Below, piece by piece: positions 33,082-41,504 of a DNA stretch of 44,434 nucleotides. The position numbers and the translations under genes were made by a program. A model generated the notes under the pieces. The model saw only the letters and a list, made by a program, of their open reading frames with translations. It was not told where the DNA came from and did not search any database. Origin of the DNA: Porticoccaceae bacterium (GTDB taxonomy: Bacteria > Pseudomonadota > Gammaproteobacteria > Pseudomonadales > Porticoccaceae); contig PABE01000108.1 of NCBI GenBank assembly GCA_002702725.1, positions 1-44,434 on the forward strand, read 5' to 3'. Numbering within the stretch: the stretch's first letter is position 1; each line of letters begins with the position of its first letter.

Positions 33082-34632
33082 TTATGTGGTTGTCCCGCTC
33101 ACTGCCGCCTGGGCAGGGTTGGCTTTCAGTTTGAAAATAAGCAGTAGCGGCAACATGGCCAGAAAGACCCATACGATGTACTGGAATGCATCTACGTAGG
33201 CAACCATATGGCTCTGTCTTTCCAGTTCCAGCGCCAATATTTGCCAGGTTTGCGGCGACGAACTGTCCAGGCCGGAGCTGTCCAGCCACTGGCGAAGTAT
33301 TGGTGAAGTAGGCTGAATTTCGCCGCGTAACTGTGTCCAGGCTATTTGGGCGTGTCGGGCATTGAAGGCGGCGGTGAAGGCGATACCGATACTACCCCCC
33401 ATTGAGCGCAACAGGCTGAATACGCCGGTTGCTTCGCCGATCAGGTGCGGCGCCATGGTGGCATAGGCCATGGTCGATAGGGGAACAAAAATAAAACCGA
33501 GGCCGAGTCCCTGCAGGACACCCGGTAACATGACCTGCAAGTCTGTGGTGGCGAGACTGAACTCTGTCAGCGGCACACTGCCAAGGGTAATGACCAGCGC
33601 CCCGACGCCAACGAGGATCCGCCCGTCGACCCGTTTTAGTAGATGGCCGGCGAGTATGGAAGAGACAATTGTGGTGATCCCCCTGGGGGCCATCATCAGC
33701 CCGGCCGTGAGGGTATTGAAATTGAGCGAGCCGACCATCATCAGCGGTACCAGCAGCGTGGCGCCATAGAAACCCAGGGTCATGGTGGAGATGATCAACA
33801 CGGCGGCACAGAAATTTCGGTCTTTGAAAATGGACAGGTTGAAGAGGGGGTCGTCCTTCCGATTCAGGCTGTGCCAGATAAACCCCACCAGGCTTGCCAG
33901 GCAAGACACCACCAGCAGTCGCAACAGGGTCGACTCAAACCAGTCCTGGCGTTCACCGAGATCCAGAATCAATTGCAGGGAAGCCACGGCTATCGCCATC
34001 AGAGCGAAACCGGTCCAGTCCATGCGCCGCGGCTTGGCGGGGCTCGTGGGCATGGTCATAAAGGCGAGGATCACCAACAGTATTCCAATGGGGACATTGA
34101 TAAAAAAGGTCCAGTGCCAGCTCCACTGTTCCGTCAGCCAGCCGCCCAGTGTCGGGCCGAGGATCGGGCCTGCCATGATACCGACGCCCCAGATTCCCAT
34201 AGCCTTGCCTCTCTCCTGGGGAGGATAGATGAGGATCAGTACCATTTGGGAAAGCGGCACCAGGGCGGCGCCAAAAACCCCCTGCAGGATCCGGAACAAC
34301 ACCATCTGGTTCAGTGTTGCGGCCATGCCGCAGAGCAGGGAAGTAAAGGTAAAGCCGGCGATTGAAATGAGCAGGAAATTTCGTATGCCAAAGCGGTCGG
34401 AAAAAAAACCGGTGAGTGGCATGAAAATGCTGGCGGCAACCACATAGCTGGTGAGTATCCAGCTGACCTGTTCGGGTGTTGCGCTGAGCTGGCCCTTGAT
34501 ATGGGGCAGGGCAACGTTGACGATGGTTGTATCGAGCAGCTGCATCAGGGTAGCCAGCATCACCACAGTCGTGATCACCAGCCGCTGCTGGTGAGTCAGC
34601 GTTTCGATGGAGCTGGCGCGCAGAGGACTCAA
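33082..34632 (-). CDS. emrB: EmrB/QacA-type MFS multidrug exporter (DHA2, 14 TM)
   Basis: This 516-residue protein is a DHA2 drug:H+ antiporter with 14 helices. Signatures are LDTTIVNVALPHIKGQLSATPEQVSWILTSY (motif of helix 1 and the first loop), GFFSDRFGIRNFLL, MGIWGVGIMAGPILGPTLGGWLTEQWSWHWTFFINVP (motif C plus helix 5-6 region) and MAPRGITTIVSSILAGHL. It starts with TTG at 34632, where TTGA overlaps the emrA stop, preceded by GGAAG; no other start is sensibly placed. With the HlyD-type adaptor upstream it should form an EmrAB-like pump working with a TolC channel not found in this window. Confidence 0.93.
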   Translation of the reverse strand: MSPLRASSIETLTHQQRLVITTVVMLATLMQLLDTTIVNVALPHIKGQLSATPEQVSWILTSYVVAASIFMPLTGFFSDRFGIRNFLLISIAGFTFTSLLCGMAATLNQMVLFRILQGVFGAALVPLSQMVLILIYPPQERGKAMGIWGVGIMAGPILGPTLGGWLTEQWSWHWTFFINVPIGILLVILAFMTMPTSPAKPRRMDWTGFALMAIAVASLQLILDLGERQDWFESTLLRLLVVSCLASLVGFIWHSLNRKDDPLFNLSIFKDRNFCAAVLIISTMTLGFYGATLLVPLMMVGSLNFNTLTAGLMMAPRGITTIVSSILAGHLLKRVDGRILVGVGALVITLGSVPLTEFSLATTDLQVMLPGVLQGLGLGFIFVPLSTMAYATMAPHLIGEATGVFSLLRSMGGSIGIAFTAAFNARHAQIAWTQLRGEIQPTSPILRQWLDSSGLDSSSPQTWQILALELERQSHMVAYVDAFQYIVWVFLAMLPLLLIFKLKANPAQAAVSGTTT

Positions 34633-35633
34633 GATCGTTCTTCCGGCCTGCGGGTATCAATAGTGACTTTGCTGCTGGCCCCGACGCGAAGGGGATATGC
34701 CGGTTCGGGCGTGGTGACCCGAATTTTTACCGGCACCCGCTGGGTGGTTTTTACCCAGTTGCCGGTGGCGTTCTCCGGGGGCAGTAAAGAAAATGCGGTG
34801 CCGGTGGCCGGGTTTAGGCTTTCCACCACCCCTTGAAATATCTTGTCCGGGTACATGTCGACCTCGATCTCCACGCTTTGGCCCGGTGCAATGCGATTAA
34901 TCTGGGTCTCCTTGAAATTGGCGTTGACCCAGAACCGGTCGGTGCAGATCAGGACCATAACCGGGGTTCGCGCCCGCACCGTCTCGCCGACATGGACATC
35001 AACGCTCTCCAGGATGCCGTCGCAGGGGGCGCGGACCTGGGTCTGCCCAAGGGCCCATCGCGCGTTGGTTAGCCGCGCTTTTGCGGCGGTGACCAGTATG
35101 TCCTCTTCGCTGTGTTCCTCCCGGCTGACCCTGGCCCTGGCTTTTGCCAGGCGCGCCTCTGCCATTTTCAGTGCCGCCCGGGCTCGCTCGTAGGCGGCTT
35201 CAGCATCTTCGGTTTGCTGTTCAGAGGAGTAGGACTGTTTTTTCAGCTCTGCCAGCCGTTTGAGCTGGTCCCGGGCATTGCTGAGATGCACCCGGGCATC
35301 CTGCACATCCGCCTCGGCGCTGGCGAGTTCGGCGCTGTTCTCGGCGACCTGTCTGTGGGCCAGGGCCAGTTCCGCTGCTGCGGCATGCTCAAGGGACAGG
35401 TATGGGGTTTCGTCGATGGCAAACAGGGGGGCACCCCGGGTGACATTGTGCTGGCTGCGCACATAAACCTCTGTCACCGGGCCCTCTATCTCGCTGGAGA
35501 TACGCACCGCGGTGGCGTCCAGGTAAGCGTTCTCCGTGGACGGGTAGAGTCTTTCGTAATGGGAATAAAGCAAAACACCGGCAACTCCGGCCAGGGTAAT
35601 GACAATCAGTAATAGCCATTTCCAGGGTCTCAT
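34629..35633 (-). CDS. emrA: EmrA/HlyD-family membrane fusion protein
   Basis: This periplasmic adaptor has 334 residues. It contains one N-terminal membrane helix (KWLLLIVITLAGVAGVLLYSHYE), the lipoyl-domain half ENAYLDATAVRISSEIEGPVTEVYV, a long alpha-hairpin coiled coil rich in Ala/Glu/Arg (about 85-190), the second lipoyl half VRAPCDGILESVDVHVGETV, and a beta-barrel with ANFKETQINRIAPGQSVEIEVD. The ATG at 35633 has GGGAG at good spacing and puts the helix at the start; the frame is open upstream but that extension is unlikely to be translated. It overlaps emrB by 4 bases and follows the marR gene by 10 bases, forming a marR-emrA-emrB operon. Confidence 0.93.
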   Translation of the reverse strand: MRPWKWLLLIVITLAGVAGVLLYSHYERLYPSTENAYLDATAVRISSEIEGPVTEVYVRSQHNVTRGAPLFAIDETPYLSLEHAAAAELALAHRQVAENSAELASAEADVQDARVHLSNARDQLKRLAELKKQSYSSEQQTEDAEAAYERARAALKMAEARLAKARARVSREEHSEEDILVTAAKARLTNARWALGQTQVRAPCDGILESVDVHVGETVRARTPVMVLICTDRFWVNANFKETQINRIAPGQSVEIEVDMYPDKIFQGVVESLNPATGTAFSLLPPENATGNWVKTTQRVPVKIRVTTPEPAYPLRVGASSKVTIDTRRPEERS

Positions 35634-35643
35634 AGAACTCCCG

Positions 35644-36111
35644 TTATTTATCTGGTTCTGCGTTTGAATGTTCCAGCGCTTCGCGCAGTGACAGAAGGCC
35701 TGCCCGCAAGCTGTCGTATGTTTCCGCCGGCAGATTGGCAAACACCTCCTGCTCGACCTGGTAGGAGAGCGCCTTGATCTCCGTTCGTATGGCGATCGCC
35801 TTCGAGGTCAGTCGGCTGCGCTTGCTGCGCCGGTCGTCGTCACAGACCCGCCGCTCCACCCAGCCTTCCTTTTCCATGCGCTCGAGGAGCGTGGCCATGC
35901 TGGGTGGCTCGACACCGGCGATGTTGGCCAATTCCCGTTGGGTCAGACCGGCGCCGGTCTCGCGTTCATCCTCAAGAGCGAGGATGACGTTGTATTTGGC
36001 CCGGCTGAGACCGTAGTGCTGCAGGCTGTTGTCGATTCTCGCCCGCCATATGCGGGCGATTTCGTACAGCAAACGACCAAGGGTGATGGTTTCCCGGGGC
36101 TCTCTGACCAT
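35644..36111 (-). CDS. MarR-family transcriptional regulator
   Basis: This 155-residue winged-helix regulator is of the MarR/SlyA type. The DNA-binding part shows LTQRELANIAGVEPPSMATLLERMEKEGWVERRVCDDDRRSKRSRLTSKA, the family's recognition helix and wing. It is first in the operon with emrA and emrB, so it most likely represses the pump and is released by a ligand. The ATG at 36111 is preferred over an in-frame TTG at 36135. Upstream lie a 21-base palindrome (36141-36161) and a further inverted repeat (36165-36197), candidate operators. Confidence 0.92.
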   Translation of the reverse strand: MVREPRETITLGRLLYEIARIWRARIDNSLQHYGLSRAKYNVILALEDERETGAGLTQRELANIAGVEPPSMATLLERMEKEGWVERRVCDDDRRSKRSRLTSKAIAIRTEIKALSYQVEQEVFANLPAETYDSLRAGLLSLREALEHSNAEPDK

Positions 36112-36140
36112 GTTGTTAATCCAGCCATACGGCAAAAACC

Positions 36141-36197
36141 ATGGATCAGGGGCTGATCCATAATTAGATAGAGTGCTAATTGTAAGTATGCTATCTA
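36141..36197 (-). promoter_or_regulatory. Candidate MarR operators upstream of marR-emrAB
   Basis: ATGGATCA (36141-36148), 5 bases and TGATCCAT (36154-36161) form a perfect 8-bp-arm palindrome. TAGATAG (36165-36171) and CTATCTA (36191-36197) form another inverted pair. On the minus strand TTACAA (-35) and TATGGA (-10) 17 bases apart would overlap them. The site lies 30-86 bases before the marR ATG and upstream of the divergent SnoaL-like gene. Confidence 0.5.
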
Positions 36198-36348
36198 TTT
36201 TCTCTCCCTGCCCGTTTTTTTGTCAATCCATCGAGCCGAATCGGACTGTTTCACGGGTGGCCCAAGGAGGTGCTCTTCAAGGGAATTAACGCTATAGTCA
36301 GCGCCAGCAAGTTCTTTGATCGACAATAAAACGATAAAGGAGATACCA

Positions 36349-36759
36349 ATGACGGTTTTGTCTCAGGAAGACAAATTGGCCATTACCGACGTGCTCAACC
36401 GCTATGTTCACCATGTCGACAGCAATGAAGCCGATGAGTGGCTCGCATTGTTTACCGAGGATGGTGCTTTTGATATTCCCGGACTTATGCGCCTTGAAGG
36501 ACGTGACCAGTTGCGCACCATGGTGGCGACTGTCGCCGAGCAGGGGGGCGGTAAATGGCGGCACCAGATCACCAATGTGGTCGTCGATGCGGGTGAGACT
36601 GCTGGCCTCGCCAGGGTCCGCGCCTATGGTTTGGTAACTGACTGGAACCAGGGCGGACAGCCCATCGCATTTACCGACTACCGGATCAAAATGCGCAATC
36701 AGGGGGGGTGGAAGATCCACGAACTGATTGCGGGGCCGGTTGCCATCCCGGGTCAGTAA
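36349..36759 (+). CDS. SnoaL-like (NTF2-fold) protein
   Basis: This 136-residue protein has the SnoaL/NTF2-like alpha+beta cone fold: the helix AITDVLNRYVHHVDSNEADEWLALFTEDGAFDIPG, a middle segment ending GGGKWRHQITNVVVD, and the strand-rich C-terminus RVRAYGLVTDW and KMRNQGGWKIHELIAG. The ATG at 36349 has a very good AAGGAGA Shine-Dalgarno; upstream in-frame codons are not needed. Relatives include polyketide cyclases, steroid isomerases and aromatic-ring hydroxylase small subunits, so function cannot be assigned. It is divergent from marR and precedes the DMT transporter by 94 bases. Confidence 0.75.
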   Translation: MTVLSQEDKLAITDVLNRYVHHVDSNEADEWLALFTEDGAFDIPGLMRLEGRDQLRTMVATVAEQGGGKWRHQITNVVVDAGETAGLARVRAYGLVTDWNQGGQPIAFTDYRIKMRNQGGWKIHELIAGPVAIPGQ

Positions 36760-36853
36760 CCTGTCACCTGCTGATTCGCCGCTTATCGTATTCCGGTCAC
36801 CGGCGTTAGAATGTCCGATCAGCCCTGCTCGGGCATTGTTGTAGAGACGTTTT

Positions 36854-37786
36854 TTGAAGGATTGCCAAACCTTTTTTACCTGGTTTCCGGCGGGCGCCCG
36901 CTATATGTTGCTGAGCGCCCTGGCGTTTGCCCTCATGGGTGTGTTCGTCAAGTTGGCGGGCCAGCAGGGCATTCCGGTGCTGGAAATTATCGCCGCTCGG
37001 GCAGCGATCTCCCTGGTGCTGAGTTACTGGCAGGTTCGCCGCCGCAATCTGTCCCCCTGGGGGAATCGCAAGGACTTGCTGTTGATGCGGGGCCTGGTGG
37101 GATTCCTGTCGTTGACGGCGGTCTATTACGCCCTCGTCCATTTGCCCTTCGCCGAAGCAACCGTGCTGCAGTATCTGCACCCCATGTTCACTGCCTTGCT
37201 GGCTCTGTTGTTGCTAAGCGAGCGGCCTACCCGCGCTACTGTGTTGTGCATTGGCCTGAGTTTTGTCGGATTGATTATCATGGTTCGTCCGGGCAGTTTC
37301 TTTGGTCCGGCCTGGGAGGGACAGCTGAATAGTGTTGCCGTAATGATCGGCGTCGCCGGCGCATTCGGCAGTGGTTTGGCATATACCCTGGTACGCAAGC
37401 TCAGCGCAACGGAAGATGCCGCCGTCATCGTGTTTTACTTTCCGCTGGTGTGCCTGCCCGCCACCCTGGTACTGCTCGGTGATGGGGCAGTGATGCCGTC
37501 CCCCGCTGGTTGGCTGATCCTCTTGATGGTTGGCCTCTGTACCCAGATCGGACAACTTGCGTTGACCCAGGCGATGCGCCTGGAGACCGCCAGTCGCGCG
37601 GTCAGTTTCTCCTACAGTCAGGTGGTGTTTGCGATGGTGCTGGGTATTCTGGTATTCGACGAAATTCCGGTGTTTTGGACCTACATCGGCGCTACCCTGA
37701 TTGTCATGGGGGCGCTGGTCAATCTTCTCTGGCGGCGTCCTCAGCGCCCGGTTAACACCAAGGCTGGAGAGATGCCGCCGCGATGA
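36854..37786 (+). CDS. DMT-superfamily (EamA) transporter
   Basis: This 310-residue protein with ten helices consists of two EamA repeats. The first is about 18-145 (LLSALAFALMGVFVKLAGQQGIPVLEIIAARAAISLVLSY, ALVHLPFAEATVLQYLHPMFTALLALLLLSERP). The second is about 160-295 (AFGSGLAYTLVRKLS, SFSYSQVVFAMVLGILVFDEIPVFWTYIGATLIVMGAL). Family members export amino acids, metabolites or drugs; none is indicated. The start is uncertain: TTG at 36854 gives a short lead before helix 1, while ATG at 36905 would begin right at helix 1. It lies upstream of the P450 genes but is separated by 205 bases with a separate promoter. Confidence 0.85.
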   Translation: MKDCQTFFTWFPAGARYMLLSALAFALMGVFVKLAGQQGIPVLEIIAARAAISLVLSYWQVRRRNLSPWGNRKDLLLMRGLVGFLSLTAVYYALVHLPFAEATVLQYLHPMFTALLALLLLSERPTRATVLCIGLSFVGLIIMVRPGSFFGPAWEGQLNSVAVMIGVAGAFGSGLAYTLVRKLSATEDAAVIVFYFPLVCLPATLVLLGDGAVMPSPAGWLILLMVGLCTQIGQLALTQAMRLETASRAVSFSYSQVVFAMVLGILVFDEIPVFWTYIGATLIVMGALVNLLWRRPQRPVNTKAGEMPPR

Positions 37787-37851
37787 TTGTCGCGCAGCTT
37801 TACGGGCAAAGGAGGTAGGAGGTTAACTGGGGAAGTTGGACCAATAAAAAT

Positions 37852-37891
37852 AAGTCACGTGACTTCAAATTGGCGTGCTTTTCCGTATACT
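37852..37891 (+). promoter_or_regulatory. Palindromic operator and promoter of the first P450 gene
   Basis: AAGTCACGTGACTT (37852-37865) is a perfect 14-bp palindrome. It overlaps a weak -35 TTCAAA (37864-37869), which is 16 bases from a -10 TATACT (37886-37891). The P450 start is about 100 bases further. The arrangement suggests control by a dimeric regulator, perhaps TetR-like; none is encoded next to it. Confidence 0.5.
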
Positions 37892-37991
37892 GGTTGTCTT
37901 TCAGAATCCCGTTGTGCTCGAACGCGGAATGGAGCCGGTTTTCCAAGCCCGGAGCATCCGACTACTATAATGCAATGATCAGAGGCGAACC

Positions 37992-39212
37992 ATGAGCGAA
38001 TCAGACTATCCACTGCCGGCGCATGTGCCACCGGAGCTCGTGGTGACCTTTCCCTTGACGACCCGCGAGATCGGCTACGTTCATCCCCATAAGGAAATTG
38101 TGCCCCAGCTGCATAAGGGGCCCGACATTGTCTACGCCACCAACGTATTCCCCGTACCGCCCGGCGGTGGCTGGGTTATCCGGCGTGCGGAAGATATGAA
38201 AAAGGTGTACGAGAACACCACCGAATTTATCAAGAAGGGCAACTCCCAGTTTGCCTCAATGCTGGGCGAGAGCTGGGATGCGATCCCCACCGAGCTTGAT
38301 CCGCCCAAACATACCTCCTTCCGGCGCGCCCTGGAGCCAATCTTCTCTCCCCGGCGCATGGCCGCCCTCGAAGATAAAGTCAGCGGTCGCGCCTCCGATC
38401 TGATCGCCACTTTCAAAGACAGGGGTGAAGTCGAGTTCGTCAAGGAGTTCGCCATACCCTTTCCGGTCAGTATTGTCCTCGATTTGATGGGCTTGCCCCA
38501 GGAACGCATGGACGAATTCATGGGGTGGGAACACGATATCCTTCACACCACCAATATGGATCACCGCCGTGAAGCGATTCGCAAACTCAAGAACTATCTT
38601 TACGAGGTGATTGCTGATCGCAAAAAGAACCCCGGCGATGATCTGATCTCCAATGCCCTGACACTGGAGTCCGACGGCCGAAAGTGGACTGAAGAGGAGG
38701 TCTTCGGTCACTGTTTTAACCTCTTCATTGGCGGTCTCGATACTGTGACGGCGAATCTCGGCTGGCACTTTCATCACCTGGCCACGCATCCGGAGGATCA
38801 GCGCACCCTGCGGGAAAACCCGGGTATGATTGAGCAGGCTGTGCTTGAGCTGATGCGTGCCTATGCGGCGGTAACCACCATCCGCATCTGTGCCAAAGAG
38901 ATCGAACTGTGTGGCGTCACCATCAAGCCGGGCGACCGGGTGGCCCTGTGTACACCTCTGGGCTCGAACGACCCGGAGGTGTACGATGATCCGACGAAAG
39001 TCATTCTCGACCGTCGTCCGGCGCATTTGAGTTTTGGCCACAGTATTCACCGTTGCCTGGGTGCGCATCTGGCCCGCCGGGAGCTGAAAGTGGCGATCAC
39101 GGATATGCTGGCCGAGCTTCCCGAGTTTCGTGTCAAGGAAGGCTTCAAGGTCCCGTACCTGATGAGTGGTGTCATGCATATTGAAGAGCTGCCACTGGTG
39201 TGGGGTAGCTGA
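37992..39212 (+). CDS. Cytochrome P450, P450cam (CYP101)-like, copy 1
   Basis: This soluble bacterial P450 of 406 residues carries all the key motifs: I-helix GGLDTV (G247-T251, with the acid-alcohol pair D250/T251 as in P450cam), the ExxR pair E286/R289 (ELMR), and the haem loop FGHSIHRCLG with axial C355. IPTELDPPKHTSFRRALEPIFSP and the ending LPLVW also resemble P450cam, whose substrate is a monoterpene. The haem loop has Ser where Gly is usual (FGxG becomes FGHS). It needs a ferredoxin and reductase, which are not seen in the window. It is followed by a paralogue after 146 bases. Terpenoid, steroid or alkane substrates are all possible. Confidence 0.93.
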   Translation: MSESDYPLPAHVPPELVVTFPLTTREIGYVHPHKEIVPQLHKGPDIVYATNVFPVPPGGGWVIRRAEDMKKVYENTTEFIKKGNSQFASMLGESWDAIPTELDPPKHTSFRRALEPIFSPRRMAALEDKVSGRASDLIATFKDRGEVEFVKEFAIPFPVSIVLDLMGLPQERMDEFMGWEHDILHTTNMDHRREAIRKLKNYLYEVIADRKKNPGDDLISNALTLESDGRKWTEEEVFGHCFNLFIGGLDTVTANLGWHFHHLATHPEDQRTLRENPGMIEQAVLELMRAYAAVTTIRICAKEIELCGVTIKPGDRVALCTPLGSNDPEVYDDPTKVILDRRPAHLSFGHSIHRCLGAHLARRELKVAITDMLAELPEFRVKEGFKVPYLMSGVMHIEELPLVWGS

Positions 39213-39315
39213 GCAACTGCCAGTCTGGCAGCGGTCGCGCAGGTCTTGTGGTTCGCGGCTGCCAGAATGGTGTTTTACCGCTGCCGTAACAGGTGGTGAT
39301 TAAATTTAATGGATC

Positions 39316-39330
39316 TACTATTTATTAGTA
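39316..39330 (+). promoter_or_regulatory. AT-rich palindrome upstream of the second P450 gene
   Basis: TACTA (39316-39320), 5 bases and TAGTA (39326-39330) form an inverted repeat inside an AT-rich stretch about 30 bases before the second P450 start. No clean promoter pair could be assigned. It has no match to the palindrome before copy 1, so the paralogues are probably regulated separately. Confidence 0.3.
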
Positions 39331-39358
39331 AAAACGTAAGTAATTAGAGGCTGACATT

Positions 39359-40579
39359 ATGAGTCAACAGGATTACCCATTACCCTCCCACGTTCCTGCA
39401 GAGCTTGCGGTGGAGTTTCCGCTAACGACCCGCAAAATAGGCTACGTTCATCCCCACAAGGAAATCATTCCCAAGTTGCATCAAGGGCGCGACATCGTTT
39501 ATGCCACCAATATCTTCCCTGTGCCTCCTGGCGGTGGCTGGGTGGTTCGTCGCGCCGAGGATTTGAAGCACGTCTATGAGGACACCGAAAATTTCATCAA
39601 AAAAGGCAATGCACAGTTTGCCTCCATGCTGGGCGAAAGCTGGGACGCCATTCCCACCGAGCTCGATCCCCCGAAGCACACCGCTTTCCGGCGCGCCCTG
39701 GAGCCGATCTTCTCGCCCCGGCGGATGGCTGCTCTTGAGCAAAAGGTGAGTGGCCGCGCAGAAGAGCTGATCGCCAAATTCAAGGATAAGGGACATGTTG
39801 AATTCATCAAGGAATTTGCCGTTCCCTTCCCGGTGAGCATCGTTCTTGATTTGCTCGGTCTCCCCCAGGACCGCATGGACGAATTCATGGGCTGGGAGCA
39901 CAACCTGCTTCACACCGGTGATGTTGAAGCCCGCCGCAACGCGGTGAAAACGCTGAAAGATTACCTCTACGAAGTCATCGCCGATCGCAAGAAGAATCCG
40001 GGCGACGATCTGATCTCCAATGCCCTGACGCTGGAATCGGAAGGCCGAAAGTGGACCGAAGAGGAAGTGTTTGGCCATTGTTTCAACCTCTTCATCGGCG
40101 GTCTCGATACTGTGACCGCGAATCTCGGCTGGCATTTCCATCACCTGGCTACCCACCCGGAGGATCAGCGTACCCTGCGGGAAAACCCTGGCATGATCGA
40201 ACAGGCGGTGCTTGAACTGATGCGTGCCTATGCGGCGGTAACCACCATTCGCATCTGCGCCAAGGAAACCGAGCTGTGCGGCGTCACCATCAAACCCGGT
40301 GACCGTGTGGCCCTTTGTACTCCGCTCGGTTCCAATGACCCGGAAGCATTCGAGGATCCGACAAAGGTCATTCTGGACCGCCGCCCTGCGCACCTGAGTT
40401 TCGGGCACGGTATTCACCGCTGTCTGGGTGCCCACCTGGCCCGTCGCGAGCTGAAGGTGGCGATCACTGATATGCTGGCCGAGCTTCCCGAGTTCCGTCT
40501 CAAGGAAGGGTTCGAAGTGCCCTACCTGATGAGTAACGTAATGCACGTCGATAAATTGGAGCTGGTTTGGGATAAATAG
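39359..40579 (+). CDS. Cytochrome P450, P450cam (CYP101)-like, copy 2
   Basis: This is the paralogue of the preceding P450, also 406 residues and collinear without gaps. By hand count 349 of 406 residues are identical (about 86%). D250/T251, E286/R289 and C355 are all kept, and the haem loop here is the standard FGHGIHRCLG. Residues about 228-302 (I- to K-helix core) are identical in protein while many codons differ, so the duplication is not recent. Changes cluster in the N-terminus, at 70-80, and at about 180-205, the F/G region that shapes substrate access in P450s. AGAGG lies 9 bases before the ATG. A strong terminator follows 13 bases after the stop. Confidence 0.93.
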   Translation: MSQQDYPLPSHVPAELAVEFPLTTRKIGYVHPHKEIIPKLHQGRDIVYATNIFPVPPGGGWVVRRAEDLKHVYEDTENFIKKGNAQFASMLGESWDAIPTELDPPKHTAFRRALEPIFSPRRMAALEQKVSGRAEELIAKFKDKGHVEFIKEFAVPFPVSIVLDLLGLPQDRMDEFMGWEHNLLHTGDVEARRNAVKTLKDYLYEVIADRKKNPGDDLISNALTLESEGRKWTEEEVFGHCFNLFIGGLDTVTANLGWHFHHLATHPEDQRTLRENPGMIEQAVLELMRAYAAVTTIRICAKETELCGVTIKPGDRVALCTPLGSNDPEAFEDPTKVILDRRPAHLSFGHGIHRCLGAHLARRELKVAITDMLAELPEFRLKEGFEVPYLMSNVMHVDKLELVWDK

Positions 40580-40592
40580 CCCGTGTGAGCCC

Positions 40593-40620
40593 AAAAAGCC
40601 GGCAGTGATGCCGGCTTTTT
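40593..40620 (+). terminator. Intrinsic terminator after the P450 genes
   Basis: AAAAAGCCGGC (40593-40603), a 6-base loop and GCCGGCTTTTT (40610-40620) form an 11-bp stem with a U-tract. It closes the P450 transcription unit. Confidence 0.92.
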
Positions 40621-40732
40621 TATTGACTTCAGCGCGCTACTGGGCGATGTTTGTGCATTCGGTTTAGTGAGGTTGCCAACTGGAGACTGTGCCCGGAAAT
40701 CGGCAGCCCAGGATCAAGGAAGATCATACATA

Positions 40733-41122
40733 ATGTTGCTTAGTAAGCCAGTCTGCGAAAGCTTGCCTTACGTTTATCTGATGGCGGGTTTTGGCGTGAT
40801 CGCATTCTCCGACGGCCTTGTATGGACTGGCGGGGTGGTCCTGTTTGTCGCTGGCTCTGTCATCTGGGTCATGCGTTCCTGCTTCCGACGTACGAATAAG
40901 GATTGGCAGGTTCAAAGGGATTGGGTCATTCTGGACGATCTCTATGAACTTGCGCCATTCGCGTACTTGCTCACTGCAATTTTGGCTAAAAAGCTGCTGG
41001 AACCGTCGCTATTACTGGATGTAGCAGCTTTTGTGCTGGCCGTTTGCGGGCTGCTTATTCTGTACCTGCGCAGTAAACACCGCCGTTGCGATGCAAGTTT
41101 AAGCAAAGTGGTGGACAGCTGA
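40733..41122 (+). CDS. Small hypothetical membrane protein
   Basis: A 129-residue protein of unknown function. About four hydrophobic helices are visible: two at 12-50 (LPYVYLMAGFGVIAFSDGLVW, GGVVLFVAGSVIWVM) and two at 80-120 (APFAYLLTAILAKKLL, LLLDVAAFVLAVCGLLILYLRS). A basic/aromatic loop RTNKDWQVQRDWVILDDLYE lies between the pairs. The ATG at 40733 has GGAAG about 12 bases upstream; the frame remains open further up, but that part is polar and unlikely. It is downstream of the P450 terminator and so has its own promoter. No family was recognised. Confidence 0.65.
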   Translation: MLLSKPVCESLPYVYLMAGFGVIAFSDGLVWTGGVVLFVAGSVIWVMRSCFRRTNKDWQVQRDWVILDDLYELAPFAYLLTAILAKKLLEPSLLLDVAAFVLAVCGLLILYLRSKHRRCDASLSKVVDS

Positions 41123-41504
41123 TCTCTATTGGCCAGGGCCGTTTGGTCCGGGGATCTCTTCGATGTTCGTTTCTATTGTCCGTAAAGGCCGGGCGCCCAT
41201 TCGGGGTTAGAAACTCTCCTTCGAAACCCGCTATCAGGGTAGTGTCGTTTAACAGCTAATCGTGTTCTCCCGTGGCGGTTGCTGCGCAGGTCAGGTATCA
41301 CAAATTCGGATACGTGCTTACCCCGCAACGATGTTGCAAATGGTCGCGATTATCCGGCTTTTATTTCAACGCTTGCTTGAATTAAAACGGCTGGCTATCC
41401 TGCCGGTTCGTTCAGATTTCCCGTGCTCCAGCAGCGCCGGGCATGTCAATAAATAGGATGGCCTGGACAGGAATTCAGTCATCAACAATAAAAGGTATAC
41501 CGAA
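41123..41504 (+). other. Intergenic stretch before the SDR gene with a candidate promoter
   Basis: No convincing gene is present here; a 64-codon frame at 41262-41456 has atypical composition and no Shine-Dalgarno. The only signal is TTGCTT (41373-41378) and TATCCT (41396-41401) spaced by 17 bases, a plausible sigma70 promoter for the SDR pair with a leader of about 97 bases. Confidence 0.35.

Noticed and set aside
36781-36853. Upstream extension of the DMT transporter
   Set aside because: The stretch lacks a start with a Shine-Dalgarno in the right frame. The hydrophobic domain begins within about 18 codons of the TTG at 36854.
39422-40594. Open frame of 390 codons antisense to the second P450 gene
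   Set aside because: A similar antisense frame occurs over copy 1, so it merely reflects conserved codon usage in the P450. No start signal or family match.
41262-41456. 64-codon frame before the SDR gene
   Set aside because: No ribosome-binding site, no recognisable sequence, and composition like the surrounding non-coding DNA.
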